Origin: Warburgia ugandensis
Taxonomy: Eukaryota; Streptophyta; Magnoliopsida; Canellales; Canellaceae
Length of the DNA stretch: 64,000 nucleotides
NCBI GenBank assembly: GCA_035236585.1
Contig: CP141130.1
Span: 34,696,001-34,760,000, forward strand
Direction of reading: 5' to 3'
Shown here: one piece after another, positions 33,579-46,379 of the stretch
How the letters are laid out: every line of letters starts with the position of its first letter
Numbering within the stretch: the first letter of the stretch is position 1
Notes under the pieces: model-generated
Seen by the model: the letters and a program-made list of their open reading frames with translations, nothing else
The model's database searches: none
What the model was told of the DNA's origin: nothing
Translations under genes and position numbers: made by a program

Positions 33579-35377
33579 ATAAGTCATAAATACTATAGAT
33601 TAACATAGAACAAAATTTATGAAACTAGAACTAGTGATCCTTTCAAAAATTTTAATTCTCCAATTCAAATAAAATTCTATTACTCTTAATGTTGTTATAC
33701 ATAAACATCTAAAGTATAAATACCAAATAGATAGGAGAACATGTGTGTGGAAGGTATTGAGTGTAAATTAGCTGAAAATTTTAACAACAAAATTAACTAC
33801 ACATATTGTATTTAAGTTCACTCGTAATTTAATGATGATAATCTTTGACTTTAATGAGAAAATTATAGTAAAGAGTTAATAATGAAAGTACTAATAAAGA
33901 ATGATAACCATAAAATAGAAATATAACAAATTAAGTTGAGCATGTCACAAGGAATACAATTAAAATTCTTATAAATATAATGGGTTGAATAACCTCAAAG
34001 TAAGTGTAAGGGGCCTATATGTTATCAATCTTATTTTAAAGTAAGGACTCATATTTGTTTCAAAATATAGTATTGAAAATTTTAGCTTACACACAGTGCT
34101 AAGTTGAAATGTAATGAAACAAAAGAATTTGCTTGGACCTTATTAATTTGATTTTGTAAATTAGAATTTTTTATATGAATGTTTACTTATGGAAAGTGTT
34201 GTATACCAAAATGCTTTAATGATTATGTAGTTAGAATCTTATTGTCATGTATAAAGACATAATTAGGTCAATTGGATGACCATTTAGGCATCCATATAAA
34301 TACTAGATTTTAACTTGAGTGGTTAGTTAGACTCTCAAAAATTGTTTTAAACCTGGTGAATGGTAAGCTAGACACTCGTGTTAGCTATGTATAACATATG
34401 ACTAGCTTGGTCCCTGATTTCTCGTAATGTGAATATGAATATATAAGGGTGGAGGACATGAAATAGACTCCATCTTATATTGATCCATTCCTTCCCATGG
34501 AAGCGATGTAGTGGCTGGGGTATCTGCTCACATTTTTTATGTATAGCAGAGGCACAACTTGTTAGTGGGCATTATGTTTTAAATTTTGTATGTGAGACAC
34601 GTTTGTACACATTAAGATATTGTTAAGGATTAGTTATTAATTTTGATAATTGCTTCTTCAATAGATTGTGATTAATGATGCTAAATTGTTTTATTGAAAT
34701 TCTTATGTCTTTGAAGATTTATTAAATTTTATGAGCAATGATGATTTTGAATGTATTGAGTTATACTTGACAATTCTATCATAGGTGATTTTATTCATAG
34801 GAATATTGATGATTTAACATGAAATCTTATGACTTCTAAATTTATACTTAATATAGATATGGATTTTGATTTGACATGGTTTTATCTAACCTTGTAAATT
34901 CTCATTGTAAGTAGTCGTACTCACCCCTATACAACCAACAATTTTAAGTGGAAGTTATAACAAACGAGAAAGAAGAGATTGGCTGTTGAAACTGTTCACT
35001 AAAGAGATCTTTGATTCAGAAAAGGTTGTGACACATTGTTTACTTTCTAATTGTAATAAAACTTGGCTAGTTACTAAGGATGCACTTGTTATCCTTTTTA
35101 AGTTGATAATTTTGACTAATGAGTGTGTTTGATATTGTGATTAATATTGAGACTAGACAAAATGAGAAAGTTATATATTTTATGTTTATATTGATCTTAT
35201 AAATGTTATTAGATATTTTTTGCATTGCATGGGTTAAATGTGTAAGTCTAAAAAATGGAGAAAATTATGTTGAATTTTAAATAGAAATGTATAGTTCTAC
35301 TATTTGATTTGAAAATTTTTTTTTAAGTTAGGGGCCCTATTATATAAAAAAGTATTTAAAAAAAAAGGGTCAACATA
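33579..35377 (+). mobile_element. G1 5' LTR, right part
   Basis: It continues the 3' LTR match (about 43350-44984): ATAAGTCATAAATACTATAG, GGTATTGAGTGTAAATTAG, CATCCATATAAATACT and GTACTCACCCC (about 34917-34927). It has about 110 extra bases near 33600-33715 relative to the 3' LTR. It ends AAGGGTCAACATA, followed by a primer-binding site. Confidence 0.85.
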
Positions 35378-35378
35378 G

Positions 35379-35391
35379 TTCGTTTCAGAGC
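35379..35391 (+). other. G1 primer-binding site (degenerate)
   Basis: TTCGTTTCAGAGC resembles the initiator-Met site TGGTATCAGAGC with a few changes, directly after the 5' LTR. Confidence 0.7.
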
Positions 35392-36540
35392 ATATGTATT
35401 GCTCATAGCCAAACATACCTAGAAGCTAAAGTGTATCAAAGATGAGATGACGAGTCATAGGGATATCTTAACTTAGATAGCTTTGGAAAATTCTTTTAAG
35501 CATTTTATGTTAAAATACAAATGCTGCATCATTGTAGTAGAACAAATATATCATTACCTGCAAGAGAGTTTGGTACTTAGGCACCTACATTTGCACTTGC
35601 AATTGTACCTATGGAGGTTCAATAAGACTTACTAGAGCCACTGGTACAAGCATAATCAGGAGTTGGCGCACCGACAAATTTGGCCAGTGAGGTGATGCAA
35701 TTGATATTTCAACAAATGAAATAGAGTTACAAGCATCGTTGGAAGAGGATTCTAACGTAAGGGTTAAGAGTGATACCTTACTAAGATGATTTAAGAAGAT
35801 TGCACCAAAGTTCTCTGCTATTGAGGGAATAGAGACAATTGAGACCTAGCTCAATGAGCTCGAGAGACTATTCAAGCGAATGATGGTGCTAGAAGATCTA
35901 CAAATCACTGTTGCTACTTTTACATAGAGAGGAGAAGCGCACATTTGTGGTCGACTATGGAGCAAATGTATTTCTCGTATGTTGGAGTCATTATGTGGGA
36001 CAAGTTCTAGAGAGCTTTTGGGTAAAAGTATGATCTACCTCACATTGTGGAGGTGGAAGAGAGAGAGTTCATGAGCCTGGTCCAAGGTTCTATGATAGTG
36101 GATAAATACAAGACTCATTTTAGTAAGTTGAGGAGATTCGTGTAGGAGGTTTGCCCCGCTGAACTCAAAGATACTAAGAAGTTTGTTCGTGGATTGTGCA
36201 CAAATATTTGAAGTCATATTTTTATGTCACAACTTGTTACTTTGGTGAAGGCAATTGAGTTAGCCTCTATTTGTGAGAGAGAGTTAAGGGAGATGAGAGA
36301 AAAGAATTTTCCTACTTCAAAAATAGGGAGAACTAGAAGGTAAAGTGATTGATCATTCCTAAAAGGAGTGAAGTCGTTTGAAACAATTGCAAGAATAATG
36401 GAAAGAAGCATCCAAGGAAGCCATGTTATGTTCTAGAATGGAGGTGTATGGGTGTGGAGAGAAAGAACATTTTCTAAACAATTGGCTTAAGAAAAAGAAT
36501 GAAAATCAAACTCAAAAATAGGAAATTATGCTGTGTGTTC
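35392..36540 (+). pseudogene. gag: G1 gag (heavily decayed)
   Basis: Scattered gag-like residues occur in several frames: a segment resembling KFSAIEGIE..ET.LNELERLFKRM near 35810-35885, and EREFMSLVQGS near 36060-36080, matching the EKEFMDLEQGN block of element B. A degraded zinc knuckle, YGCGEKEHFLNNW, lies near 36446-36484, its first Cys lost. Stops and frameshifts are dense, more than in element B. It lies between the primer site and the protease relic, as expected. Confidence 0.65.
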
Positions 36541-37130
36541 AGGGACAGGTTTTTGACCTAACTATTGAGCAGGCCAAGCTCCAAACGTAGTCGTTGAAGG
36601 TACCTTCCCCATTCTTAGTTAGTTTTCTAAGTACTAATACATTATTATGCTACACATTCTTTCATATCACAACACTTTGCATTGATTTTGAATTGTACTG
36701 CATTACCCTTAGGGAATATTTTAGAGATGAATATACCACCTGAAGGACTAGTTATTATTGATAAATATGTGTGATATAGGGATTTGAATGGGAGACATTT
36801 CTAGCTAGCCTAATCTTATTTGACATGATGGACATTGACATCGTATTGGGTATGGTTTGGTTGTCAAGATATGAAACTATAATTCATTGTCAGAAGAAGA
36901 GGGTACGATTGGAGGAGATGGATGGTAGCCTTATGCTTTTTAGTGTAGACTTGATACATTAGGAGTTCATGTTATATCTACTATGAAGGCCACCAGAATC
37001 ATTGCCAAGGGCCATACAACATACTTGGTGAGCATGGTGGTGACTTAGGAGTCCAAATAGAAATTAGAAGACATAGATGAGGAGTGTTTCCTGATGAGTT
37101 ACCAAGGTTACTGGCCAAGAGATAGATGGA
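36541..37130 (+). pseudogene. pol: G1 protease relic
   Basis: ATHSFI-like residues near 36645-36665 mark the DTGATHSF region, but the catalytic DTG cannot be read. DIVLGMVWLSRYETIIHCQKK near 36838-36900 matches the ILGMDWL..H..F.DC block after the protease in element B. Confidence 0.6.
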
Positions 37131-38040
37131 CTTTACCGTAGAGTTAATACTTGATACAACTCCCTTCTCAAAGGCGTCCTACCATATGGCACTTGTAGAG
37201 TTCAAGGAACCTAATGAAAAATTGCAAGAATTATTAGATTCGGGCTTTATCTGACCAAGTGTATCACCATGGGGAGCACCAGTAGTATTTATAAAGAAGA
37301 AGGATGGATCTATGTAGTTATGTATTGACTATTAAATCTTAAACATAGTTATGGTTAAGAATAAGTATCTGTTACCATGTATAGATGGCCTCTTTGATAA
37401 GTTACAATCTACAAGAGTATTCTCATAGATTGATTTGAGGTATGGCTACCATTAGTTGAGGATATGGGATGAGGATATTTCTAAAATAGAATTTTGAACT
37501 TGATATGGACATTATGAGTTACTAGTGATGCCATTCGGACAAACAAATGCCCTAACAACATTTATGAATTTGATGAACCACATGTTCCAAAAGTATTTAG
37601 ACCATTTTGTGATAGTTTTCATTGACAACATCCTTATTTACTCATCTAGTGAGTAGTATATGAAGTATCTTAGGATTATATCAACATACTAGAGGAGCAT
37701 CAATTATATGCAAAGTTCAACAAGTGTGAATATAAGCTAGATGAAGTACAATTCCTTTGTCATATTATTCTAAAGGAAGGAGTTTTCATTGATCCTCCAA
37801 AAATTGAAGCCATTATAAACTGGGAGACACCAAAGACTAATATAGAGATTAGAAGTTTCTTGGGATTAGCTAGGTATTATTGACATTTTATTGAATGGTT
37901 CTCCAGAATAGCTCAATAAATGACCAGATTAATTAGAAAGGAAACTAAATTTGAGTGGACAAGTTAGTGTGAATAGAGTTTTCAAGAGTTGAAAAATAAG
38001 CTCTCATCGGCTCCTATTTTGGCATTATCCTCGAGGAGGG
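37131..38040 (+). pseudogene. pol: G1 reverse transcriptase (broken)
   Basis: Recognisable blocks: [70 protein letters not shown], and FIDNIL at about 37618-37635 where FVDDIL is expected. The second catalytic aspartate has become Asn. YAKFNKCEYKLDEVQFL follows after a frameshift. Many stops. Same architecture as element B, older-looking decay. Confidence 0.82.
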
Positions 38041-39884
38041 GAGGCTTTGTAGTATATAATGATGCTTGAGGAAAGGGCTTAGGGTGTATACTCATGCAGC
38101 ATGGGGGAGTTATACTACATGCCTTTAGGGTATTGAATACCCATGAAGCAAATTATGTGACACATGATTTAGAGCTGGTAGTGGTAGTTTTTGCACTTAA
38201 GATTTGGTGACACTATCTCTATCGGGAAAAATTTAAGGTATACACAAATCACAAAATTTTGAAGTATATATTCACACTAAGCAACCTTAACTTGAGACAA
38301 TGTCAGTGGTTAATACTTGAACGAGTATGAATTTTTGATTCTATATTAATAGGAGAAAGCAAATGTGGTCATGGTTGCCTTGAGTCAAAGATCTCAGGGT
38401 GTGTTGACGAACATATCGGTAAGATCATTGTTTATAGATCATGTTCTTCAAAGCACAAAAGAATTGTGAGGAGGTACATGCCTTAGTGGGAAGTAAAGCC
38501 TACAATAAGGAGGCTAATGTAAGCATAAGATTTTAGGGTAGATTGGTAGTGCCTCCTATAGAATGTTTAAGTCAGAAATTATTGAACAAAGCACATACTT
38601 CAAAGTATGCCATTCATCCGGGTGGCACTAAGATGTAATAGGATCTGAAATAGAGTTTTTGGTTGAATGGGATGAAGAAGGACATCGGGAATTGTGTTGT
38701 TAGATGTCTTACTTGTCAAGTAGAGTACCAAAGGTTAACAAGACTTTTACAGACTTTGGAACTTCTAGAATGGAAGTGGGATCACATCACAATGGACTTT
38801 GTGGTTGGACTACCTAGAACCTCTAATGGACATTACATAATTTGCGCCTTTGTGGATTGGTTGACCAAATTAGCACTCTTCCTACTAGTAAGATAGAGAA
38901 AATCTTTGGAAAGTTTTGTTAGACTTTACATTAAGGAGATAGTGAGCTTACATGGAGTTCCTTTGACTATCATATATGATAGAGATAGTCGTTTCATATC
39001 TCACTTTTTGTAAAGTATATATGAAGGACTTGGAATGGCTACAAAGTTTAGTACGTAATTTCATCTATAGACTGATGGATAGTTCGAGAGGACAATTCAG
39101 AAATTTGAAGACATGCTTAGCTCGTGCTATGGATTGGTTGGGTAACTAGGATGAATAGTTGCTTTTGATTGAGTTTGCTTACAATAACAATTATCATTCC
39201 AATATAGGCATGGCACCATATGAAGCATTGTACGAACGATGTAGGATGCCTACTTGTTGGAGTGATGTTGGAGAGAGGCAGTTTGTGAAGTCCAAATTGA
39301 TCGAGCAGTGTGTCAAGAAGGTTAGACTAGTTGGGAAATGGTTGTTGAAGGCACATAGTAGACAAAAAGTTATGTAGATTAGCGATGTCGATTTTCGAGT
39401 TCGAGGTTGGAGATCATGAATTCCTGAAAGACTCACCAATGAAAGGATTCAAGAGATTTGGAGTGAAAGGGAGGTTGGAACCAAGATTTGTTGGACCATT
39501 TTAGATTTTGGAGGGGATCGGGAAGGTTGCATATCATTTAGTGTTATCCCCTTAGCTGTTAGGTGTACATAATGTATTCCATGTGTCAATGCTGAGGAAG
39601 TACATTCCTGATACGACACATATTCTTGATCAAATACTTGCTGAGCCATAGGTAGACTTAACAGGTGAGGCGAGACCTCTAAGAATTCTAGACTAACAAG
39701 GAAAAGACTCTAAGGAACAAAATCATTCATTTGGCTGAAGTTCAATTGCAACACAATTCTATTGAGAAAGCTACTTGGGAAGTTGCAGGAGATATGAGAA
39801 GCAGTTTTTGTTATTTGTTTTTTGATGTATAACATAGGTATAGTAATAGGATTTTGAGGATGAAATTCCTAAAAGGAGGGAAGA
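38041..39884 (+). pseudogene. pol: G1 RNase H and integrase with chromodomain-like end (broken)
   Basis: An RNase H relic ([31 protein letters not shown]) covers 38100-38400. Integrase: SKYAIHPGGTKM, then an open stretch 38663-38896 with CVVRCLTCQVEYQ and [21 protein letters not shown], containing the first catalytic Asp. 39159-39377 reads LLIEFAYNNNYHSNIGMAPYE. The C-terminal region (VHNVFHVSMLRKYIPDTTHILDQ near 39570-39630) leads to a weak chromodomain-like tail. AAAAGGAGGGAAGA at 39871-39884 is a polypurine tract followed by a second, partial LTR. Confidence 0.82.
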
Positions 39885-40411
39885 TAGTAGTGGACCACAA
39901 TTTTGAGAAAATAAAAAATTGTTATATTTGCAAATTATGAAATTTATTAAGTTAATTATTCACTATGAAGGTGTAAATGTGGGTTGAAATAAAGCCTAGA
40001 AGAATTTCTCAATATGACTCATTACTTAAATTGGGTGTGATTAGGGTATTAGTATTGTTAAAGGAATAATAAAATTATAATATGGTAATACATGAAGACC
40101 TAAGCTAAGTGTAGCTAAGTGGTCCTAATTACAACTTGTTGAGGTAAGGTTTGGACTTAATGTCACCTCCTAGACAATTTTTAGGAAGAAAATAAAGTTA
40201 TTTATTTATTAATTAATTATTATGAATTTTTTCATGTGGACATTTAAATATAGAAACCCACATGATGCAATACAAATCCCATGCGAGGGAAATGTGAGAA
40301 ATCAATGAGTTGGGAAAATTTGTTACAAATAGTGACCATTAGATGGTGATCCAACAACTCAAAATAAAAGAGTATAAAAAATTGAAAACAATCCAATGGT
40401 TAAGATTCACT
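39885..40411 (+). mobile_element. Extra LTR fragment inside G1 (first 527 bases of the LTR)
   Basis: TAGTAGTGGACCACAATTTTG matches the 3' LTR start TGTAATGGCCCATATTTTTG and follows its own polypurine tract. The match continues to AATGGTTAAGATTCACT and stops there. The integrase C-terminus then starts again. It is the middle part of a tandem duplication of period about 1080. Confidence 0.82.
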
Positions 40412-40950
40412 ATGAAGAGGTTGTTGATAGCACATAGTAGACAGAAGAGTTATGCAGATACGAGATGTCGAGACCTTGAGTTCGAAGTTGGAGATCATGT
40501 ATTCCTGAAAGTCTCACCAATGAAAGGAGTCATGAGATTTGGAGTGAAAGGGAAGTTGAGTTCAAGGTTTTTTAGACCATTTCAGATATTAAAGATGATT
40601 GGGAAGGTTGCATATCATTTAGCATTACCACCTCTGTTGTCAGATGTACATAATGTATTCCATGTGTTGATGTAGAGAAAGTACATTTCTAATACAACGC
40701 ATATTCTTGATCAAATCCTATGGAACTATAGCCAGACCTGATGTATGAGACGAGACCTCTAAGAATTCTGAACTATAAGGAAAAGACTCTAAGGAACAAG
40801 AGTGTTCATTTGGTCCATGTTCTATAACAACACGTTTCTGTTGAGGAAGCTACTTGGGAAGTCAAGGAAGACATGAGAAGTAGTTTTCTTTGTCTATTTT
40901 TTTGATGTATAGCATAGGTAGAGTAATGGGATTTCAATGATGAAATTCCT
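40412..40950 (+). pseudogene. pol: G1 second copy of the integrase C-terminus
   Basis: It matches 39341-39870 (GTTGTTGA.GGCACATAGTAGACA, GGAGATCATG.ATTCCTGAAAG, CATAATGTATTCCATGTG). It encodes RLLIAHSRQKSYAD, LEFEVGDHVFLKVSPMKGVMRFGVKGKLSSRF and LPPLLSDVHNVFHVLM in one open frame, cleaner than the first copy. The two copies differ at many positions, so they were either duplicated long ago or derive from different elements. Confidence 0.82.
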
Positions 40951-40965
40951 AAAAGGAGGGAAGAT
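40951..40965 (+). other. G1 polypurine tract before the complete 3' LTR
   Basis: AAAAGGAGGGAAGAT, preceded by GATGAAATTCCT, directly before TGTAATGGCCC. Confidence 0.8.
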
Positions 40966-43900
40966 TGTAATGGCCCATATTTTTGAGAAAATAAAAATTT
41001 GTTATATTTGTAAAATATGGAATTTATTAAATCAATTGGTCACTATGAAGGTGTAAAAGTGGGTTGAAATAAAGCCTAGATGAATTTCCTAATTATAACT
41101 CATTACTGAAATTCAGTGTGAATAGGATATTATTATCTTTAACAGAATAATAAAATTATAATATGGTAAGACTTGATGACCTAAGCTAAGTGGTCCCAAT
41201 TACAACTTGTAAAGGTAAGGTCTAGATTTCAAGTCATCTCCTTGACAATTTTTAGGAAGAAAATCAAGTTTTTTGTTAAGTAATTAATTATTATGAATTT
41301 TTTCATGCGGACATATAAATATAGAAACCCACATGATGCAATACAAATCCCATGTGAGGGAACTGTGAGAAGTCAATGAGTAGGGAAAAATTGTTACAAA
41401 TAATGACCATTAGATGATGATCCAACGGTTCAAAATAAAGTATAAAAAACTAAAAACAATCCAATGGTTAAGATTCACTTAGAAATACTAATTAGAATAA
41501 GTAATATAATTGTAAGTTAAAAACACATGTATTATTAAAAAGGAAAGAAGGCTTAGGTTTTCTAATGTGAAAACCATAGAAAGAAAAGTTTTTTTTTTCT
41601 TTTTTCTTTTTTTTTTTCTAAAACAGCTGGGAAGAAAAGGAAAGAAAGCAAAAGGGGATTTTGGGTGGGAGATCCATAAGAGGAAGATTTTGTTGGGTTT
41701 GGGTTAGTGCACAAGGAAGCAAATAGATAAGAAGAAGTAGAAGGAAGAAGAAAGAATGAGGTCAAGAGGAGGAGTGTGCATGGAAAGCTTTTTCCAAATC
41801 CTTGTTAGATCATGGTTTGGAAATAGGAAATGACGATTTCAATCAATCCATGTAGATTTGACAGACTACCACATGATCGCCCAGACTAGCAAAGCCAATG
41901 AGACCGATCCTCCAGTAGTTGAAGGTCTCAAGAAAAAATTTGAGCAATCTGTCATGCATTGACCACATGATTGTTGCTCATCCACTAGACCTAGACTCCT
42001 ACATTCTTAGAACTCACAGACAAAGAAGTACTAGAGTATAGAACAAATCTTATTCAAGATGGGCCTATGTGTGAAATTTTGAAAGTAGTAACGACCTATT
42101 TGAAGATATATTTACAAAAAGTGGCATTTGTAGTTTACTGTTGGAACTCAAAACTTGAAGATCAAATTTGAAAGAGAGAAAAGTATGTACAGGTAAGGGG
42201 AAAAGTGGGTTTTTACTTGTTTAGATATAACTTCAATATTTTTACTGGAAGTTAGTAATTTAAATGTTTGAAACATGATTTGTATAATTAAAATCTGTAT
42301 TTCTCAAACTTTGAAACATGGACTATATAATTGATATACAATTCATATATTTTATTGGATTACTTAGAAAATTTTTAAATCATATTCTGTATGATAGCAA
42401 CTATGTTATGTTGGAACCGTCAAATAGTAACCATGAATTTAGATCATTCCATATGTGATTATACAATTTTTTTTAATGTGATTCGGTTAGGTTTTACTAT
42501 AGTTATTAGTTAGAAAAACTCTAGATTCATATATATATATATATATAATTTTATGTGATGGATTTTGATCCTTTGATTTATATATTTAAAATATGATTTG
42601 ATTTCATAATCCTTTTACATTAAATTCTATTTCAGTACTAATAATAATCTATTACGTAGAAGTGATTTTATCTCTGATATAAATTCGAAATGCTACTATT
42701 AATAGAAAATCGGTATTAATATAGAAAATCTTCTAACTAATCAATGAAGAACTTTTGTTTTCATGACTTGTTAGACAATTGTCTAATCCATACCCATACT
42801 ATGAATCTCCTATTAATGACTTAAATTCTACAAATAAATCCTATGCTGGTATGAAAAAAGTTAAAAACTTTCCATACTAGCTGCCAGTCCACAAATTAAT
42901 CCTACGTTGATGTACAAATAGTTAGAAACTTTCTATACTAACTGGCTTATAGGACTATTTTGTCAAACTGTCCATAAAGAGTAAGTCCATATGATGGAGG
43001 CTTTTACTAAGGCTCGTCATTAGACATCTTGTTAATGTTCTTTAGCATTTAGTTGTGCAATGGAAAGATCAATCATAGAACAAATAGAATATTTGTTGGA
43101 CCAGTTGTGACTATTTCATTTCAGACATTAAACATATATAAATCTTATCTAAGAGTCGATCTATTAGTCAATAATGTCTTCTCAACATTTAGTAGCTACC
43201 TAAGAGTACTAAACTGGTAATGGAGTCAAAATTTGCTAAAAAGAGATAGTACTAGATCTGAATCTTGACTAATGAACCTTAATCTAAAGAACTAATCTAG
43301 TAATTATACATGGTTTGATTTTATTAACCTTAAACTCATATATTGAAGAATATAAGTCATAAATACTATAGATACCATATAGATATGAGAAACGTGTGTT
43401 TGGAGGGTATTGAGTGTAAATTAGATGAAAATGTTAACAACAAAATTAACTACACATATCATATTTAATCTCACCTGTAATTTAACAGTGAAAATCTTTG
43501 ACTTTAATGAGAAAACAATAGTAAATAAAGAGTTAATAATGAAAGTAGTAGCAAAGAAAGATAACTATAAAATAGAAATATGACAACTTAAGTTGAGGAT
43601 CACAATGAATAAAATGAAAAATCTTATAAATATAATATGTAAGTAAGTAACTAAGGGACCTATATGTTATCAATTGTATTTTAATGTGAGGACTCATAAT
43701 TGTTTCAAAATTTAGTATTGAAATTTTTTGCTTACACTTACTACTAAGTTGAAAATGTAATGAAATAAAAGAATTTTCTTAGACCTTAGTAATTTGATTT
43801 TGTAAATGAGAATTTTTTATATGAATGTTTATATGAGGAAAGTGTTGTATACCGAAATGTTTTGATGATGATCTAGTAAGAATTTTACTATCATGTCCAA

Positions 43901-44984
43901 AGACATAATTAGATCAGTTGGATGACCACATGGGCATCCATATAAATACTGAATTTTAACTTGAGTAGTTAGGCTCTCAAAAATTATTTTACATTGGGTG
44001 AGTGGTTGGTTAGACACTTGCCCTAGCTATGTATGGCATAGGACCAGCTTAGCCCTTGGATACTTTTGATATAAATATCGGTATATGATTTAAGGGAGGA
44101 GGACATGGAATAGACTCCATCCTATATTGATCCATTCATTCCCATGGAGGAGGTGTAGTGGACGAGGTATCCGGGAATGTTTATGATGCATAGCAAAGCC
44201 ATAGCTTACTAGTGGGCATTATGTTTAAATATTGTATGTGAGACATGTTTTCACACATGTCGATATCCTCGAGGATTAGTGATCAATTTTGATAATTGCT
44301 GCTTAAATAAATTGTGATTAATGATGCTAAATTGTTTTATTGAAATCACTGTGTCTTTGAAGATTTATTAAATTTTATGAGCAATGACAATTTTGGATGC
44401 ATTGAGTTATACTTGACAATTCTATCTTATGACTTATAATGTTATACTAAATATGGATATGGATTTTGATTTGACATGGTTCTATATAACCTTGTAAATT
44501 CTCACAGTGAGTCATCATACTCACCCCCTTACAACCAACAATTTTAGGTGGAAGTTACAATAATGAGAAAGATGATATTATTTTTGAAAACTATTTACTA
44601 AGGAGATCTTTAATTTAGAAAAGATTGTGAGACTCTATTTACTTTCTAATTGTAATAAAACTTGACTAGTTATTAAGGATGTACTTATTATCCTTTTTAA
44701 GTTGATAAATTTGATTAATGAGTGTGTTTGAGTCTATGACTAGTATTGAGACTATAAGAAATGAGAAGGTTAAATTTTTATATTTATATTGATCTTATAA
44801 ATGTTATCGGGTGTTTTCGCATCGCATGCTTTAAATGTATAAGTCTAAAAATAGAGGAAACTCTTCTGGATTTTAGATAGAAATGTATAGTTCTGGGATT
44901 TGATTTGGAAAAGAAATTTCAAACTAAAGGCCTCACTATTTTGAGAAGTACTTAAAAAAATAAAATAAAATCTGGGTTACCACA
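40966..44984 (+). mobile_element. G1 3' LTR (4019 bases)
   Basis: It starts TGTAATGGCCC and ends CTGGGTTACCACA. Both halves of the interrupted 5' LTR (9713-12285 and 33579-35377) align to it in order. It is uninterrupted, and serves as the reference that shows where LINE-1 entered the 5' copy. It contains an (AT)n run at 42529-42547 and CATACTCACCCCC near 44516. The T-rich region 41587-41625 has no function I can name. The frames seen in it are short and not coding. Confidence 0.88.
42529..42547. repeat. (AT)n microsatellite in G1 3' LTR
   Basis: Short alternating AT run. The 5' LTR equivalent (about 11480) is not expanded. Confidence 0.75.
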
Positions 44985-44989
44985 CCAAC
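44985..44989. repeat. G1 target-site duplication, right copy
   Basis: CCAAC, identical to 9708-9712. Confidence 0.85.
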
Positions 44990-46379
44990 TAAGAAATTAT
45001 TGTATGCTGAAGAAAGTTTTGATTTTATATATAACCCTCAAAAGGAAAGAATGATGCTAAACTTGCATGGGTTAATAGTGTTCACTTATCTTCTTTAGGA
45101 TCTCTACGTAATATTTTCTTTTCAACTTAAATTATATATGTAGCTATTTTGTGCAATAAATATTTTGAGTTTAACTTTTCATGTAATACTTTAGAAAATA
45201 GGTAAAATAGTGAGAGAGAGAAAGTAATAAAAAAGTCTTCTACCAGCCTCAATCATTTAATTTGTTTTATTTTAAAAGCTACTATTGTATATGATTTCAG
45301 CTTACTTTAGAAGCTTCCTAAGTTGGTGGCTAGCCTTTATTCATGCATGGCAAGTTTTGTTGATACAATCACCCTATTTTAAATGAATAAGACTTGATGT
45401 TCCATTTATGGTTTCCTACTTTTCTAGCTTCATATTTGACATCTAATTTCAAGTCTAAACTCTTGAACTTATGATTGCCTGAGTCAACAATGCAGCTTGG
45501 AAAGTAAAATTACTTTTTTAGGGGCAAAATGGAGAATTGACCCTAATTAGTGATATTTAATTTGATAAACATGGTTATTTAGAATTTAGGTTGTCTTACT
45601 TTAGCCTAGCCAAACATTTATAAGAAGGACCAATTTATGCGTAAAACTAAAGACAAGTAAAGTAAAGAAAATAAATACATAAAGTAAGCAACTAACTAAA
45701 GAGGAAACAACTAAACTAACTAAGCAACTAGAAAGTAAACCCTAAATTAGAAAGCAAGTAATTAAGGAAACTAAGAAACTATCTAAACAAACAAGAAAAT
45801 AAACTAGGGAACTTTCTAAAACCATAGCTAATTACAAAAGGAAACTTTATAAAATTACTATTAACTAGAAAAGGAGACTTTTAAAACAACAATTAACTAG
45901 AAAAGAAAACTTTCTAAAACTACAATGAAGGAAACTACCTAAATTACAACTAACTATGAATTAAGGAAACTATTAAACTACAAGTAACTAGAAAATTAAA
46001 CTAACCTTCTAATACTGCAATTAACTAGAAAATTTAAGTAAGGAATAAAGTAACGAACAAAAGAAAAAGAGAGCTCTTTCATTTATAAAAAATGGAAAAT
46101 TTACAAGTTTTTGCTACATAAACAATGGAAGGAAGCAAGTAAGGTCCTTTAAATTTGAGCTTGAATTCTGTTGTAGGGTTTACATGTTGTGTCATGCAAT
46201 AGGAGCTTGTACACTTCTCTTTAACCCAAAATACACCAAAGTTACTACCAAGCTTTTCTTATCTCCATACCCCGACATGCCATAAACCAACAAACCCCAT
46301 CCAATAATCCTTAGGAATGAAGTATTAGTGCAACCAAGATAAGAGGAATCTTAAAAAAAAAATTTCTGAGTAATCACTT
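44990..46379 (-). other. LTR-like noncoding filler right of G1
   Basis: No coding sequence. 45206-45560 resembles 54690-55020 of repeat H (shared ATTGTATATGATTT and AGCTTCCTAAGTTGGTGG / AGCTTCCAAAGGTGGTGA phrases). This may be the 5' end of the H-like LTR whose other part lies at 7669-8480, split by G1. 45640-46080 is a run of short AAACTA/AAGTAA-type phrases like those at 7790-7940. Boundaries are not fixed. Confidence 0.35.
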
